Positions 25,898 to 34,951 of a stretch of DNA of 64,000 nucleotides are shown here, piece by piece. Made by a program: the position numbers and the translations under genes. Numbering within the stretch: the first letter of the stretch is position 1; each line of letters starts with the position of its first letter. The notes under the pieces were generated by a model. That model saw only the letters and a list, made by a program, of their open reading frames with translations. It did not search any database and was not told where the DNA came from. This DNA is from Rhizobium sp. ZPR4 (lineage in GTDB: Bacteria > Pseudomonadota > Alphaproteobacteria > Rhizobiales > Rhizobiaceae): NCBI RefSeq assembly GCF_040215725.1, contig NZ_CP157968.1, positions 124,001-188,000 of the forward strand, in the 5' to 3' direction.

Positions 25898-26368
25898 TCA
25901 AAGCTTGAGCATGCCGGCATAGATGCCGGGCTCGGAATTGGGGATCTGCATTGCGCCGACCGTCTTCTCGTAGAATTCCGACGGGCCGACATCACCGATG
26001 ACGGTATAGGCGTAGCCCATGGCCTTCTGATCGTTGAGGCAGGCAAAGAGCAGCGCACGGCCGATGCCGAGGCCGCGAACGCTTTCGTCGACACCGGTCG
26101 GGCCGAAGAAGCCGCGCGCCGTCGCCTCGTGGCAGGCAAAGCCGACAAGCTCCTGATTGCGCGTGGCGATGAAGCATGTCGGCGGCTGGCGGCTCATCGC
26201 CACCGTCGTCTCGCTTGCCCAGCCCTGGCTGAAATGCTCAGCCACCCAGCCGGTGATAACACGCAGTTCCGGCGGCAGCGCACGCCGGATGGTGACATCA
26301 GCCTTCGCCATGCGCTCGGGCGACTGCGTGTCGATCGGGAGCGTCGATAGATTGACCAGGTAATCCAA
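25898..26368 (-). CDS. GNAT-family N-acetyltransferase
   Basis: 156 residues. Motif A of the acetyl-CoA site is present as SVRGLGIGRALLFACL, preceded by the CFIATRNQELVGFACHEATA strands and followed by VGPSEFYEKTVGA. The most likely start is TTG 26368, which has AGAAGGA nine bases upstream. The first ATG in frame (26404) lies inside the neighbouring ABC gene. It lies in the chitobiose-type operon between the ATPase and the hexosaminidase, so it may act on amino sugars. The substrate is not determined. Confidence 0.8.
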   Translation of the reverse strand: MDYLVNLSTLPIDTQSPERMAKADVTIRRALPPELRVITGWVAEHFSQGWASETTVAMSRQPPTCFIATRNQELVGFACHEATARGFFGPTGVDESVRGLGIGRALLFACLNDQKAMGYAYTVIGDVGPSEFYEKTVGAMQIPNSEPGIYAGMLKL

Positions 26369-26381
26369 GGGAAAAATCCTT

Positions 26382-27308
26382 CTAATTCGTTGCGACGAGC
26401 GCACGCATGAAATGATTGGGACCGATCTGCTCGACCTCGGTCGAGATCGGTCGGCTGAGCGCGCGGATCTTCTCCGCCTGCTCGAGAAAGCGAGCGCTGC
26501 CGCCGGTCACGAACCTGCGGCCGCCATCCGGCACCGCCGAAAGCAGAAGCTGCGTGTAGGGATGTTTCGGACTGGCGAGCACGGCATTGCTCTCGCCCCA
26601 CTCGACCATCTGGCCGGCGAACATGACCACGATCTCCTCTGCGACATGAGCTGCCGTTGCGATATCGTGGGTGATGTAGAGCATGGCGAGATCGTTTTCC
26701 CGCTTCACCTGTGCCAGCAGGTCGAGAATATCCTTGCGGATCGAGACGTCGAGCATCGAGGTCGGCTCATCCGCCACCAACACGCTCGGAGAAACCGCAA
26801 GCGCGCGGGCGATATTGACGCGCTGACGCTGACCGCCGGAGAGTTCGTGCGGAAACTTCTGGCGGGTCACCAAGGGATCGAGACCGACGCTTTCAAGCAG
26901 CTTCGCTATATCCTCATCCCGCTCGGCCTTTGGCTTGTCCCGACCATGCAGCTGCAGCGGCCTTGCGATGTGATGGTTGATCGTGAAGGCCGGGTTGAGC
27001 GACGAGAACGGGTCCTGAAAGACCATCTGGACGTCCTTGCGGTACATCCGCTCGTCCTTGCCCGAACCGCGCGCCGTGCGGTCCTGACCACGGAACAGCA
27101 GCCGGCCGGCAGTCGGCTTGTCGAGCCGGGCGATGATGCGGGCGCAGGTGGTCTTGCCGCAGCCGGATTCGCCGACCAACGCCAATGCCTTTCCCGCAAA
27201 CAGCGAGAAGGAAACGCTCTTCAACGCATGCACGGAGCCAAAGTGGCGTTGGATATCATCAAGCCGGATGATGGGTTCTGCAGTCACAGCCTGTATCTGC
27301 GGTTTCAT
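26382..27308 (-). CDS. Oligopeptide-type ABC transporter ATP-binding protein (OppF/DppF-like)
   Basis: 308 residues. Walker [10 protein letters not shown], signature [15 protein letters not shown], Walker B VLVADEPTSMLD and a switch His (LYITHDIA) are all intact. The C-terminal Opp-type extension (QMVEWGESNAVLASPKHPYTQLLLSAVP) is typical of OppF/DppF. It couples ATP hydrolysis to import with its partner at 27305. Overlaps that gene by 4 bp. Operon context with GH20 suggests oligosaccharides rather than peptides. Confidence 0.92.
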   Translation of the reverse strand: MKPQIQAVTAEPIIRLDDIQRHFGSVHALKSVSFSLFAGKALALVGESGCGKTTCARIIARLDKPTAGRLLFRGQDRTARGSGKDERMYRKDVQMVFQDPFSSLNPAFTINHHIARPLQLHGRDKPKAERDEDIAKLLESVGLDPLVTRQKFPHELSGGQRQRVNIARALAVSPSVLVADEPTSMLDVSIRKDILDLLAQVKRENDLAMLYITHDIATAAHVAEEIVVMFAGQMVEWGESNAVLASPKHPYTQLLLSAVPDGGRRFVTGGSARFLEQAEKIRALSRPISTEVEQIGPNHFMRALVATN

Positions 27309-28120
27309 GCGAAAACTCCGAGAGAATGGGCGCTGGCCGGAAGCTGCGGGATGGCATTCCAGAGCTTGCGCGTGTACTCGTGAACGGGCGATTGGCTGAC
27401 CTGAGCGACATCGCCGACCTCGACCAGCTCGCCCTTCAGCATGACGCCGATACGATGGCAAAGCTGGGCCATCAGATGCAGGTCGTGGGTGATGAACAGC
27501 ACCGAGAAGCCATAGGTCTGCTGCAGGTCGAGCACCTGCTCCAGGATCTCTCGCTGCACGACGACATCGAGCGCCGTCGTCGGTTCGTCCATGATGATGA
27601 GTTCAGGACGTAGCGCCAGGCAGATGGCGATAACGATGCGCTGTCGCATGCCGCCGGAAAACTGATGCGGATAATCGCCGACGCGATGCGAAGGAATACC
27701 GACCAGCTTGAACATCTCTTCGGCGCGGGCACGCGATTCCTGACGCGAACATCCGGTGTGGCGATGCAGCACGTCGTGGAACTGCGCCTCGACCCGCATC
27801 AGCGGATTGAGCGAATTCATGGCGCTCTGGAACACCATGCCGATGCGCTTCCAGCGAATTTTCTGGAGATCGCTTTCCGGCATCTTGAGCAGATCCTGCC
27901 CATCAAGCCTGATGCTACCGCCGCTGATCCAGGCCGGCGCCTTCGATAGCCTTGTGATCGCATAGGCGATCGTGCTCTTACCGCAGCCGGATTCGCCGGC
28001 AAGGCCGAAGATCTCGCCGCGACCGATATTGAAAGATACGTCCTTCACGGCACGGAAATCGCCCTTGTCGAGCAGGTAATCGATGTTGAGGTGTTCGATC
28101 TCAAGCAGATTGTCGCTCAT
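27305..28120 (-). CDS. Oligopeptide-type ABC transporter ATP-binding protein (OppD/DppD-like)
   Basis: 271 residues. Walker [13 protein letters not shown] signature [13 protein letters not shown], Walker [13 protein letters not shown] and switch LFITHDL. It is somewhat shorter than usual OppD because the C-terminal iron-sulfur-like Cys tail is reduced. The start overlaps the permease stop (ATGA). It pairs with the OppF-like ATPase as a heterodimer. Confidence 0.92.
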   Translation of the reverse strand: MSDNLLEIEHLNIDYLLDKGDFRAVKDVSFNIGRGEIFGLAGESGCGKSTIAYAITRLSKAPAWISGGSIRLDGQDLLKMPESDLQKIRWKRIGMVFQSAMNSLNPLMRVEAQFHDVLHRHTGCSRQESRARAEEMFKLVGIPSHRVGDYPHQFSGGMRQRIVIAICLALRPELIIMDEPTTALDVVVQREILEQVLDLQQTYGFSVLFITHDLHLMAQLCHRIGVMLKGELVEVGDVAQVSQSPVHEYTRKLWNAIPQLPASAHSLGVFA

Positions 28121-29019
28121 TGGCCTGACCTCATCATGCGATTGCGCGCGCGCGTCAGGCGGAACCAGCGGGTCAAGGCCGGGCCGGAACGCAATTGCGG
28201 ATTGGCAATTTCATCGAAGGTGAAGTTGATCAGCGCGAGACCGAGCCCCGTCAGTGCAATGCCGATGGCCGGTATGCCGATATCCCACCAGGCGCCGACC
28301 ATGATGGCCGATGCATTCTGGGCGTTGTAGAGCATGGTGCCCCACGTGACCTTCAGCGGATCGCCGAAGCCGAGATATTCGAGCGTGGTCTGGGCGACGA
28401 TCGCATAGATGATGCTGCCGACCAGGTTGATGCCGATGAGCGGCGTGAGGTTCGGCAGGATCTCGACGAAAATGATGCGCCAGGCCGGCTCGCCGATCAT
28501 CTTGGCGGCGGTGACGAAATCGCGGTTGCGCAGTGCCATCGTCTGGGAACGCGTCATGCGCGCGCCCCATGGCCATGACGTCAAGGCGATGATGGTCATG
28601 ATCGTCATCGGCCCGACCGTACCCGCAAAGGAAGCAAGCAGGATCAGGAGCGGCATGTTCGGAATGACCAGTACGGCATTGGTGGCGAGGTCGAGCGCTG
28701 CGTCGGTCTTACCGCCGATATAGCCGGCGATGAGGCCGATGGCCGTGCCGAGCACGGTGATCGCAATGCCTGTGGCGAAGCCAACGGACAGCGAGCTTCT
28801 CGCGCCCCAGACGAATTGCTTGTAGACGTCGCGGCCCATCTTCGTCGTGCCGAAAACATGTTCGACCGATGGCGGCTGGTGCGAGCGGCCGACGCGGGCG
28901 CCGGGCTCGCCAGGCGCGATGATCGGGGCGAAGATCGCCATCAGGCATAGTGCTGCAACGATGACGAAGCCGACAAGCGCCTTCTTCTGGCTGAAGATGG
29001 TTCGGAAGGAGAAGCTCAT
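28117..29019 (-). CDS. ABC transporter permease (OppC/DppC-like)
   Basis: 300 residues with an N-terminal cytoplasmic and first transmembrane segment (ALVGFVIVAALCLMAIFAPI). A periplasmic loop carries HVFGTTKMGRDVYKQFVWGARSSL, the hallmark of OppC-type permeases. Five further helices and the EAA loop (RDFVTAAKMIGEPAWRIIFV) contact the ATPases. Overlaps both neighbours by 4 bp, so the transporter genes are tightly coupled. Confidence 0.92.
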   Translation of the reverse strand: MSFSFRTIFSQKKALVGFVIVAALCLMAIFAPIIAPGEPGARVGRSHQPPSVEHVFGTTKMGRDVYKQFVWGARSSLSVGFATGIAITVLGTAIGLIAGYIGGKTDAALDLATNAVLVIPNMPLLILLASFAGTVGPMTIMTIIALTSWPWGARMTRSQTMALRNRDFVTAAKMIGEPAWRIIFVEILPNLTPLIGINLVGSIIYAIVAQTTLEYLGFGDPLKVTWGTMLYNAQNASAIMVGAWWDIGIPAIGIALTGLGLALINFTFDEIANPQLRSGPALTRWFRLTRARNRMMRSGQ

Positions 29020-29999
29020 CGGCTGCCCTCCCTCAATCGTGGATCGACAAGGCCATAGAGGATGTCGACGAGGAAATTGGCGCCGAGGGTCGCAAGCGTC
29101 ATCAGCAGCAATTGCCCCTGGATGACGGGATAGTCGCGCGCCACGCTGGCGGTAAACAGCGTCAGGCCAAGGCCGGGATAGTTGAAGACGATCTCGGTGA
29201 CGATCGAGCCGCCGAAGACGGCGCCGAGTATCAGCGCAAGATTGGTGAGCACGGGCAGCAGCGCGTTGCGCGCACCATAGCCGAACATGACGGCGAGATT
29301 GCTGAGGCCCTTAGCCCGGCCCATCGTCACGTAATCCTCGCCGAGCACGACGATCATGGACGAGCGCATCGTCGTCTGGAACTCGCCGATAAGGAATGGC
29401 GACAGCGTCAGCACCGGCAGGATAGCATGCACGAAGACGCTGCCAAAGAAGGTGAAATTGAAACCTGGATCGAGGTTGGGATCATAGGCATATCCCACGG
29501 GGAACCAGCGCAGCGATACCGCGAAGACAAACAGGGTCGTAAGCGCCACGATGACGGGCGGTATCGAAAACAGGATGACGGCGAAGGGCGATACGACCGT
29601 ATCGAACCGCCCGCCGCGCCTCCAGGCCGCGATCGCGCCGAGGATGACACCGACGCATAGTGAAAAGATGATCGCGGTTACCACAAGGAAGATGGTCCAC
29701 AGCGTGGCCCGGCTCAGCACCTGGACCACCGTCTGCGGATAATATTTGACCGAAACGCCAAGATCGAAGGTGGCAAGGCCTTTAAGGTAGTCGAGGAACT
29801 GCATGATGATCGGTTGATCGATCTCGCCAAAGCGGGCCTTGATCGCCTCGACGGCCGCGGGTGTGGCCCGCGGCCCGAGCTGGGCAACCATGGCATCGAC
29901 GGGGCTCCCCGGCATAAGCCGGGGAAGAATGAAATTCACGACGATCGCGAAGGCCAACGCCACCGCGTAGACGCCAAGGCGCCGGCTCGAAACACGCAT
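29016..29999 (-). CDS. ABC transporter permease (OppB/DppB-like)
   Basis: 327 residues, six transmembrane helices. The conserved N-terminal helix is VYAVALAFAIVVNFILPRLM, followed by the PGSPVDAMV loop. The EAA-type coupling loop is DYVTMGRAKGLSNLAVMFGY. It heterodimerises with the OppC-like permease. There are 22 bp between its start and the end of the binding-protein gene. Confidence 0.92.
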   Translation of the reverse strand: MRVSSRRLGVYAVALAFAIVVNFILPRLMPGSPVDAMVAQLGPRATPAAVEAIKARFGEIDQPIIMQFLDYLKGLATFDLGVSVKYYPQTVVQVLSRATLWTIFLVVTAIIFSLCVGVILGAIAAWRRGGRFDTVVSPFAVILFSIPPVIVALTTLFVFAVSLRWFPVGYAYDPNLDPGFNFTFFGSVFVHAILPVLTLSPFLIGEFQTTMRSSMIVVLGEDYVTMGRAKGLSNLAVMFGYGARNALLPVLTNLALILGAVFGGSIVTEIVFNYPGLGLTLFTASVARDYPVIQGQLLLMTLATLGANFLVDILYGLVDPRLREGSR

Positions 30000-30021
30000 G
30001 TCTGCTTCCTTCGCTGTGGCC

Positions 30022-31710
30022 TTATTGGACCGGCTTCAGACGCAGCAGATGCATGAGACGCATGCGGTTATTATCGTGGTTTTCCGGGTTCATCACCGGA
30101 TCCTTGTCCGTGACCCAACCGGTGAAACGCTTGCTGGAATACTGATACCAGGTCGGGCCATTGAAGACGGGAACGACTGGGAAATCATCGGCGATCAGAA
30201 CCTGAATATCGTTGAAGATCTTCTTGTGATCACCATCGGAAGAGGACTTCAGATATTGATCGAAGAGCGCATCGAGTTTCGGGTTGGAGTAGCGCGGCGC
30301 GGAGACGGTGAGCTTGCCGGCATAGGCCGTCGACAGGCTCTGATAATAGCCCTGGAACGGGGTTGCGCTATCGGCGCGCGAATTCATGACGACATCGAAG
30401 CTGCCGTCGAGAAGCTGCTTGCGCCACTGCTCGTATTCCGGCGTGGCGACGGAGGCGTTGATGCCAGCGGCGCGCAGGCCTTCGACAGCGATCTGCACGG
30501 CATCGATCCAGTCGGTCCAGCCGTTCGGCACGATGACCGCAAAGGTGATCGGCTTGCCGCTCGGCGTGGTGCGGAAGCCGTCGGCGCCCTTCTTGTAGCC
30601 GGCGTCGTCGAGGATCTTGTTGGCCTTGTCGGTGTCGAAGCCCATGAAGGCGTCCTTCTCGCCTTCGGCAGCCTTGTTGCGCCAGCTTTCGAAGCGTGGC
30701 GGCAGGCCGCTGGCGTGCAGGTTGACGACCGGATAGCCGAAGCCGGCAATATCGACCATCGACTTACGGTCCATCGCCATGCTGAAGGCGTGGCGGAAAT
30801 TGAGATCCTTGAAGGCCTCGAGATTGCCGGCATTCGTGGATTTGAAGTTCATCTCGAAAGCAACGGTTTCCGCCGGTGGCTGCCAGTAGCCATTATGCTG
30901 TGGGTCGAGCGCGACGAAGGTCTTGTCGATCTGCGGCAGGAACGAGCCGATCCAGTCGACCGTGCCTTCGGGCAGCAGCGCCAGCATCTGGTCGTTGCCA
31001 GAGATCTGCGGCAGACGCAGGCAATCGACATGCAGCGATGCGGCATCCCAGTAGTTCGGATTGCGGCACTGCTCGTAGACCTGCGGCGTAAAGCGGCGAA
31101 CTTCAGTCATCGGACCGGAGCCGACCGGCTTCTCGTTCTTGAAGGCGACCGGATCGGCAACGTCCTTCCAGATATGCTCGGGCACGACCGCGAGATCGGC
31201 GAGCGATTCCGGGAATTCGGAATTCACGGCCTTGAGGTTGATCTTCACCTCTGTCGGCGACGGCGCTTCGACGGACGCGACGGTCTGGCCGACACCAACG
31301 GTGTCGACAGCCGGGTTCTTCAGCATCAGATCGATCGTGTATTTCACGTCGGCCGAGGTCAGCGGCTGGCCGTCCGACCATTTCACGCCGGGACGCAGCT
31401 CATAGGTGATCGACTTGAGATCGTCGGAGAACTTGTAGCTCGTCGCCAGGCGCCAGACCGGCTTGCCGCCGTCATTGGCGTTGAAGATGACGAGCGGCTC
31501 GTAGATGAAATCCATCGTGCTCTGGCGACGGCCGGCAAGATCGAAAGGATTGAAGTTGCTGACCCAGCTGGTCTGCTCCTCGATGTGCATCGTCAGCACG
31601 GATTCCGCGGATGCGGTGCCTGCACCGAACGCCAGCGAAGCGCCAAGCGCCACTGCTGCCAATGATGTCCGTTGAAATAGATTGCGCAATGACTTTTTCC
31701 TCATTTCCAT
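30022..31710 (-). CDS. ABC transporter substrate-binding protein (SBP family 5)
   Basis: 562 residues. The signal peptide (RTSLAAVALGASLAFGAGTASA, cleavage about residue 35) is followed by a family-5 binding protein with TYELRPGVKWSDGQPLTSAD near its start, the classic DppA/OppA segment. SBP family 5 proteins bind peptides, but also chitobiose and cello-oligosaccharides in other bacteria. Linkage to GH20 and ROK favours an amino-sugar oligomer. Start 31710 has AGAGGGG upstream; a second ATG lies two codons on. First gene of the operon. Confidence 0.9.
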   Translation of the reverse strand: MEMRKKSLRNLFQRTSLAAVALGASLAFGAGTASAESVLTMHIEEQTSWVSNFNPFDLAGRRQSTMDFIYEPLVIFNANDGGKPVWRLATSYKFSDDLKSITYELRPGVKWSDGQPLTSADVKYTIDLMLKNPAVDTVGVGQTVASVEAPSPTEVKINLKAVNSEFPESLADLAVVPEHIWKDVADPVAFKNEKPVGSGPMTEVRRFTPQVYEQCRNPNYWDAASLHVDCLRLPQISGNDQMLALLPEGTVDWIGSFLPQIDKTFVALDPQHNGYWQPPAETVAFEMNFKSTNAGNLEAFKDLNFRHAFSMAMDRKSMVDIAGFGYPVVNLHASGLPPRFESWRNKAAEGEKDAFMGFDTDKANKILDDAGYKKGADGFRTTPSGKPITFAVIVPNGWTDWIDAVQIAVEGLRAAGINASVATPEYEQWRKQLLDGSFDVVMNSRADSATPFQGYYQSLSTAYAGKLTVSAPRYSNPKLDALFDQYLKSSSDGDHKKIFNDIQVLIADDFPVVPVFNGPTWYQYSSKRFTGWVTDKDPVMNPENHDNNRMRLMHLLRLKPVQ

Positions 31711-32135
31711 TTTCAGCCCCTCTTGCTGTTTTGGAGTAGTCAATCAAATTGATTTAATCTCGTGTTTTGAGACTCGTCAATCGCTGATTGGAAATCAACA
31801 GGCACTGATTTCGGCATTCAAAGGAATGTCCCGCGCGGCAGGCGAGCTGCTCGGCGCCACCGCTAATTGCACGGAGATCTTGAGGTTACGGACTGGTGGC
31901 AGCCCAAAGCGGGCCGCGGATCACGCGGATCCACGGCATCGCAAAAGTCGAGAAAAAGGGATGGGCGCCACGATGCCAAAATAGGCGCACTGGCAGCATT
32001 GGGGTTTGTGATTTAGATGCTCGGGAGAGCAATCACCCCATTCACCTCGCGGCAGATCGCGCCGGCATCAAGGGAAATCGGGATTGCGATGCGGCAACAG
32101 CGCCATCGCAATCCAAACTGTAAAACCGCGTTCGC
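31711..32135. other. 425-bp region upstream of the oligosaccharide operon
   Basis: It holds the promoter of the binding-protein operon and the 3' end side of the RidA gene. I see a dyad at 31742-31754 (listed separately), and nothing I would call a gene. Confidence 0.4.
31742..31754. promoter_or_regulatory. AATCAAATTGATT dyad upstream of the oligosaccharide operon
   Basis: Perfect 6-bp arms (AATCAA/TTGATT) around a single central base, 32-44 bases upstream of the start codon of the substrate-binding protein. Position and AT-rich symmetry fit an operator for the linked ROK repressor, but short dyads occur by chance. Confidence 0.35.
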
Positions 32136-32531
32136 TCAGTCGAGCGGCTTGTAGGCGATCACGTCCATCTCGACCTTCACGTCGACCATCATCGGCGATT
32201 GCACGGTCGAGCGTGCGGGCGGATGATCGATAAAATGCTTTTCGAAGACGGCGTTGAAGCTCGAGAAATCGCGCGCATCATCCAGCCAGACATTGACCTT
32301 CACCACATGCTCGAGCGTGCAATCGGCAAGGGCAAGCACATCCTTGATATTGGCAATGACCTGCTCGGTCTGCTTGACGATATTGCCGGTGACGATTTCG
32401 CCGTTGATGGTCGGAACCTGGCCCGAGACATAGACGAAATCACCTGCCCTGACGGCCTTTGCGAAGGGGCGACGCTGGCCACCGGCCTGGTTGTCGGCGA
32501 CATCAAAACGGATCAGCTTGCTCTTGCTCAT
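32136..32531 (-). CDS. RidA-family enamine/imine deaminase-like protein
   Basis: 131 residues of the YjgF/YER057c/UK114 (RidA) fold. It has FVYVSGQVPTINGEIVTGNI, QTEQVIANIKDVLALADCTLEHVVKVNVWL and PPARSTVQSPMMVDVKVEMD. The substrate Arg of RidA is present in 'ARSTVQ'. RidA proteins hydrolyse reactive enamines from PLP enzymes; divergent paralogues have catabolic roles. Monocistronic here. Confidence 0.9.
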   Translation of the reverse strand: MSKSKLIRFDVADNQAGGQRRPFAKAVRAGDFVYVSGQVPTINGEIVTGNIVKQTEQVIANIKDVLALADCTLEHVVKVNVWLDDARDFSSFNAVFEKHFIDHPPARSTVQSPMMVDVKVEMDVIAYKPLD

Positions 32532-33038
32532 GATATGTTCGGTCTCTCTCTATTGTCGAAGCCGCGGCAGCAATCGCTTGTCGTGAAGAGGCCCAAGCGC
32601 CCGACTCTGCTGGCACCTTCCTTAACCGCCACAGCACCAGCACGCCAGATCGTTTCGCATCATTCAGCGATCGGCGGCAGACCATGCAGCCGCAACCTCA
32701 ACCAATACTTCAACGCCAGATATATTAAAATAAATGCAATTTCAGTTAGTTATATACAAAATCTCACCCACACCATCATCAATCACAGGCTATCATCCGC
32801 CGCATCAACTTCGACATGTTTGCGGCTCTCCCTCATGGTCTGGCGCCGTTCGGCGGGTAGAAGCTCGCGTCCCGCCACGCCACATCACCGTCAATGGCAG
32901 GCATGGAATCGGCCTCGGCAACTTCGAATAACATCTCCGCCCATCTTGCCAACATCGTCTGTAAGGCTCCTGTCAGCTGAACTGGACATCTTCTCTCCCT
33001 TCGACGCTCAATGCGTTAGGTTCGGAGTGGACGAGAAC
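32532..33038. other. 507-bp intergenic stretch
   Basis: Between the RidA gene and the GT25 gene, which point away from each other. The portion 32715-32790 is notably AT-rich (TATATTAAAATAAATGCAAT). The GT25 reading frame stays open through it, but the translated sequence looks like noise and lacks family similarity. It probably holds divergent promoters; none defined. Confidence 0.4.
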
Positions 33039-33908
33039 ATGCAGGACGCAAAGCTTGATAAAGCTTCGCTGAAGATATTTCTGATCAACTTGGACCGAGC
33101 CATCGATCGCCTGGCCGCGATGCGCTCGAAGCTGGAACATAGCGGCCTCGGATTCGAGCGTGTGCCGGCGATCGATGGTAACTCGATCGATTTTCCGACC
33201 AAGCAATTCAGCGAGATCTCCTTTCGCTTCATGCACGGCCGCCGACGCAATCCAGGGGAAGTCGGCTGCTATTTGAGCCATGTTGAATGCGCCAGGCGTC
33301 TGCTTGCATCGGATTGCGAGTTTGCTCTCATATTGGAAGACGACCTCGAATTCCCTCCCGATTTCAATGACATCGTCGAGGCAGCGATCAGACAGGCAGA
33401 GCAATGGGACATTCTGCGCCTGTCCACGGTCAGTGCGGGCAGGAAATTCGATTTCTCTCGACTAACCGAAAGCCGTCGTCTGGCGATCGCGTTGACACGG
33501 GAAAAAGGGTCGGGTGCCTATCTCATCAATCGGCGTGCAGCCCAGTGGTTCGTTAGGAAATTGCTCCCAATGCGGCTGCCGTTCGATCTGGCCTTCGACC
33601 TCGAATTCTTTCAGGGGCTGAGGTCGGCTTTCGTCACGCCCATTCCCATCAACCAGCAGCTCGGATTGCCCTCACAGATTCAAGGCAGTCTGAATCGCCG
33701 CCACTATCACCGATCATCCGTGCACTATCTGACCGTGATGCCCTATCGGCTGTTTCTCGAAACCTGCCGCCTCTCCTTTCGGCTCTTACGGTTATCGCGC
33801 CTCCTTGTGCACGCCCGTATCGCTGCAGCGAAACGCAAGCACGACGGGGCAGACGAGGGAATACTGTCCTTGCTCACAACGACGGAGCATCTTGGCGACC
33901 GGCGATAG
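33039..33908 (+). CDS. Glycosyltransferase family 25 (LPS/EPS-type)
   Basis: About 289 residues. IFLINLDRAIDRLAAMRSKL is the defining opening of GT25 enzymes. GEVGCYLSHVECARRLL and LILEDDLEFPPDF follow, with the EDD acidic triad at the metal/nucleotide site. GT25 proteins add galactose or glucose to lipooligosaccharide in other bacteria. Start is uncertain: ATG 33039 (CGGAG 11 bases upstream) or GTG 33027. Isolated from other surface-polysaccharide genes. Confidence 0.85.
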   Translation: MQDAKLDKASLKIFLINLDRAIDRLAAMRSKLEHSGLGFERVPAIDGNSIDFPTKQFSEISFRFMHGRRRNPGEVGCYLSHVECARRLLASDCEFALILEDDLEFPPDFNDIVEAAIRQAEQWDILRLSTVSAGRKFDFSRLTESRRLAIALTREKGSGAYLINRRAAQWFVRKLLPMRLPFDLAFDLEFFQGLRSAFVTPIPINQQLGLPSQIQGSLNRRHYHRSSVHYLTVMPYRLFLETCRLSFRLLRLSRLLVHARIAAAKRKHDGADEGILSLLTTTEHLGDRR

Positions 33909-34067
33909 CCGGCGCCGTGTCCGCACGATCCACACGCGGGCAATTGAACAAGAATGAAGGTGTCTACGTTCATTTATCGACATCATCGCATTGCCTTGTC
34001 GAGCCAGCGCCTGATAAGACAGGACACATTTCGTCGTATGATTGGTTGACGTTCAGGAGGAGTCGTC

Positions 34068-34862
34068 ATGGCAGAACTTGCGCAATCGCTTGCGTCCATT
34101 CGCATTCCCGATCTTGCCGGCAAAAGAGTATTGATAACGGGCGCTTCGACTGGCATCGGCGCTGCCGTGGCGCGCGCCTTTGCCGCACAGGGCATGAAGA
34201 TCGGCCTGCACTTCAATGCGAGCCGCGAGCCGGCGGAAAAGCTGGCCGAGGAAATCAGGGCTGGCGGTGGAACAGTGCACCTCATCCAGGGTGACGTCTC
34301 GCAGGATGGCGAGACCGAACGTGTGGTCAAGGACGCGGCCGAAGCCTTGGATGGCCTCGACGGCCTGGTCAACAATGCCGGCGGCATGCTGGGGCGGCTT
34401 CCCACCGCCGATATGACGGATGCGCATTATGAGCGGGTGATGAACCTCAATGCCCGTTCGGTGCTTGCGGCCACCCGTGCTGCTCATCCTCATCTCAAAA
34501 AGCAGGGTGGCTTCATCATCAACACGACCTCGATTGCTGCGCGCAATGGCGGCGGCAACGGCGCGATCCTCTATGCGGCTTCCAAGGGCTTCGTCTCGAC
34601 CATCACCCATGGCCACGCCAAGGAATTCGTCAGCGACAAGATCCGCGTCAATGCCGTAGCACCAGGCGTCATCGCAACGCCATTCCACGAGCGCTATACC
34701 AATGACGAGCAGATGGAGCTGCAGCGCAAGACGATCCCCATGGGCTTTGTCGGCACCTCGGAAGATTGTGTCGGCGCCTACCTCTTCCTCGCCTCGCCGA
34801 CGCTGTCTGGTTACATCACCGGACAGATCATCGAAGTCAATGGCGGTCAACTCATGCCTTGA
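34068..34862 (+). CDS. Short-chain dehydrogenase/reductase
   Basis: 264 residues, classical SDR. TGASTGIGAAVARAFA is the cofactor loop, NNAGGMLG the structural motif, Ser in NTTSIAARNG, and Tyr-x3-Lys in YAASKG. The first loop with LHFNASREPAEK suggests NADP preference. Excellent GGAGGAG ribosome site. Single gene with its own terminator. Substrate unknown. Confidence 0.88.
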   Translation: MAELAQSLASIRIPDLAGKRVLITGASTGIGAAVARAFAAQGMKIGLHFNASREPAEKLAEEIRAGGGTVHLIQGDVSQDGETERVVKDAAEALDGLDGLVNNAGGMLGRLPTADMTDAHYERVMNLNARSVLAATRAAHPHLKKQGGFIINTTSIAARNGGGNGAILYAASKGFVSTITHGHAKEFVSDKIRVNAVAPGVIATPFHERYTNDEQMELQRKTIPMGFVGTSEDCVGAYLFLASPTLSGYITGQIIEVNGGQLMP

Positions 34863-34885
34863 GATGCGGCCATCGGTCGCTTTGT

Positions 34886-34931
34886 GCGCCGGGCAATGCT
34901 AGTCTTGCCCGGCGCGACGCCTTCGCGTCGC
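34886..34931 (+). terminator. Two overlapping hairpins after the SDR gene
   Basis: GCGCCGGGCAA (34886-34896) pairs with TTGCCCGGCGC (34905-34915), an 11-bp stem with 8-nt loop. Overlapping its right arm, GCGACGC (34914-34920) pairs with GCGTCGC (34925-34931), loop CTTC. The two are mutually exclusive at their edge. They separate the SDR gene from the LigD-type gene. Confidence 0.6.
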
Positions 34932-34951
34932 AGAAGATGGAGCGCATGCAG

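Noticed and set aside
29998..31665. 555-codon frame antisense to the substrate-binding protein
   Set aside because: Shadow; no signal peptide or domain pattern, and the sense gene is a clear SBP5.
32199..33038. In-frame upstream extension of the GT25 gene
   Set aside because: It is antisense to RidA and then crosses an AT-rich spacer; the translation lacks any GT25 similarity, which begins just after 33039.
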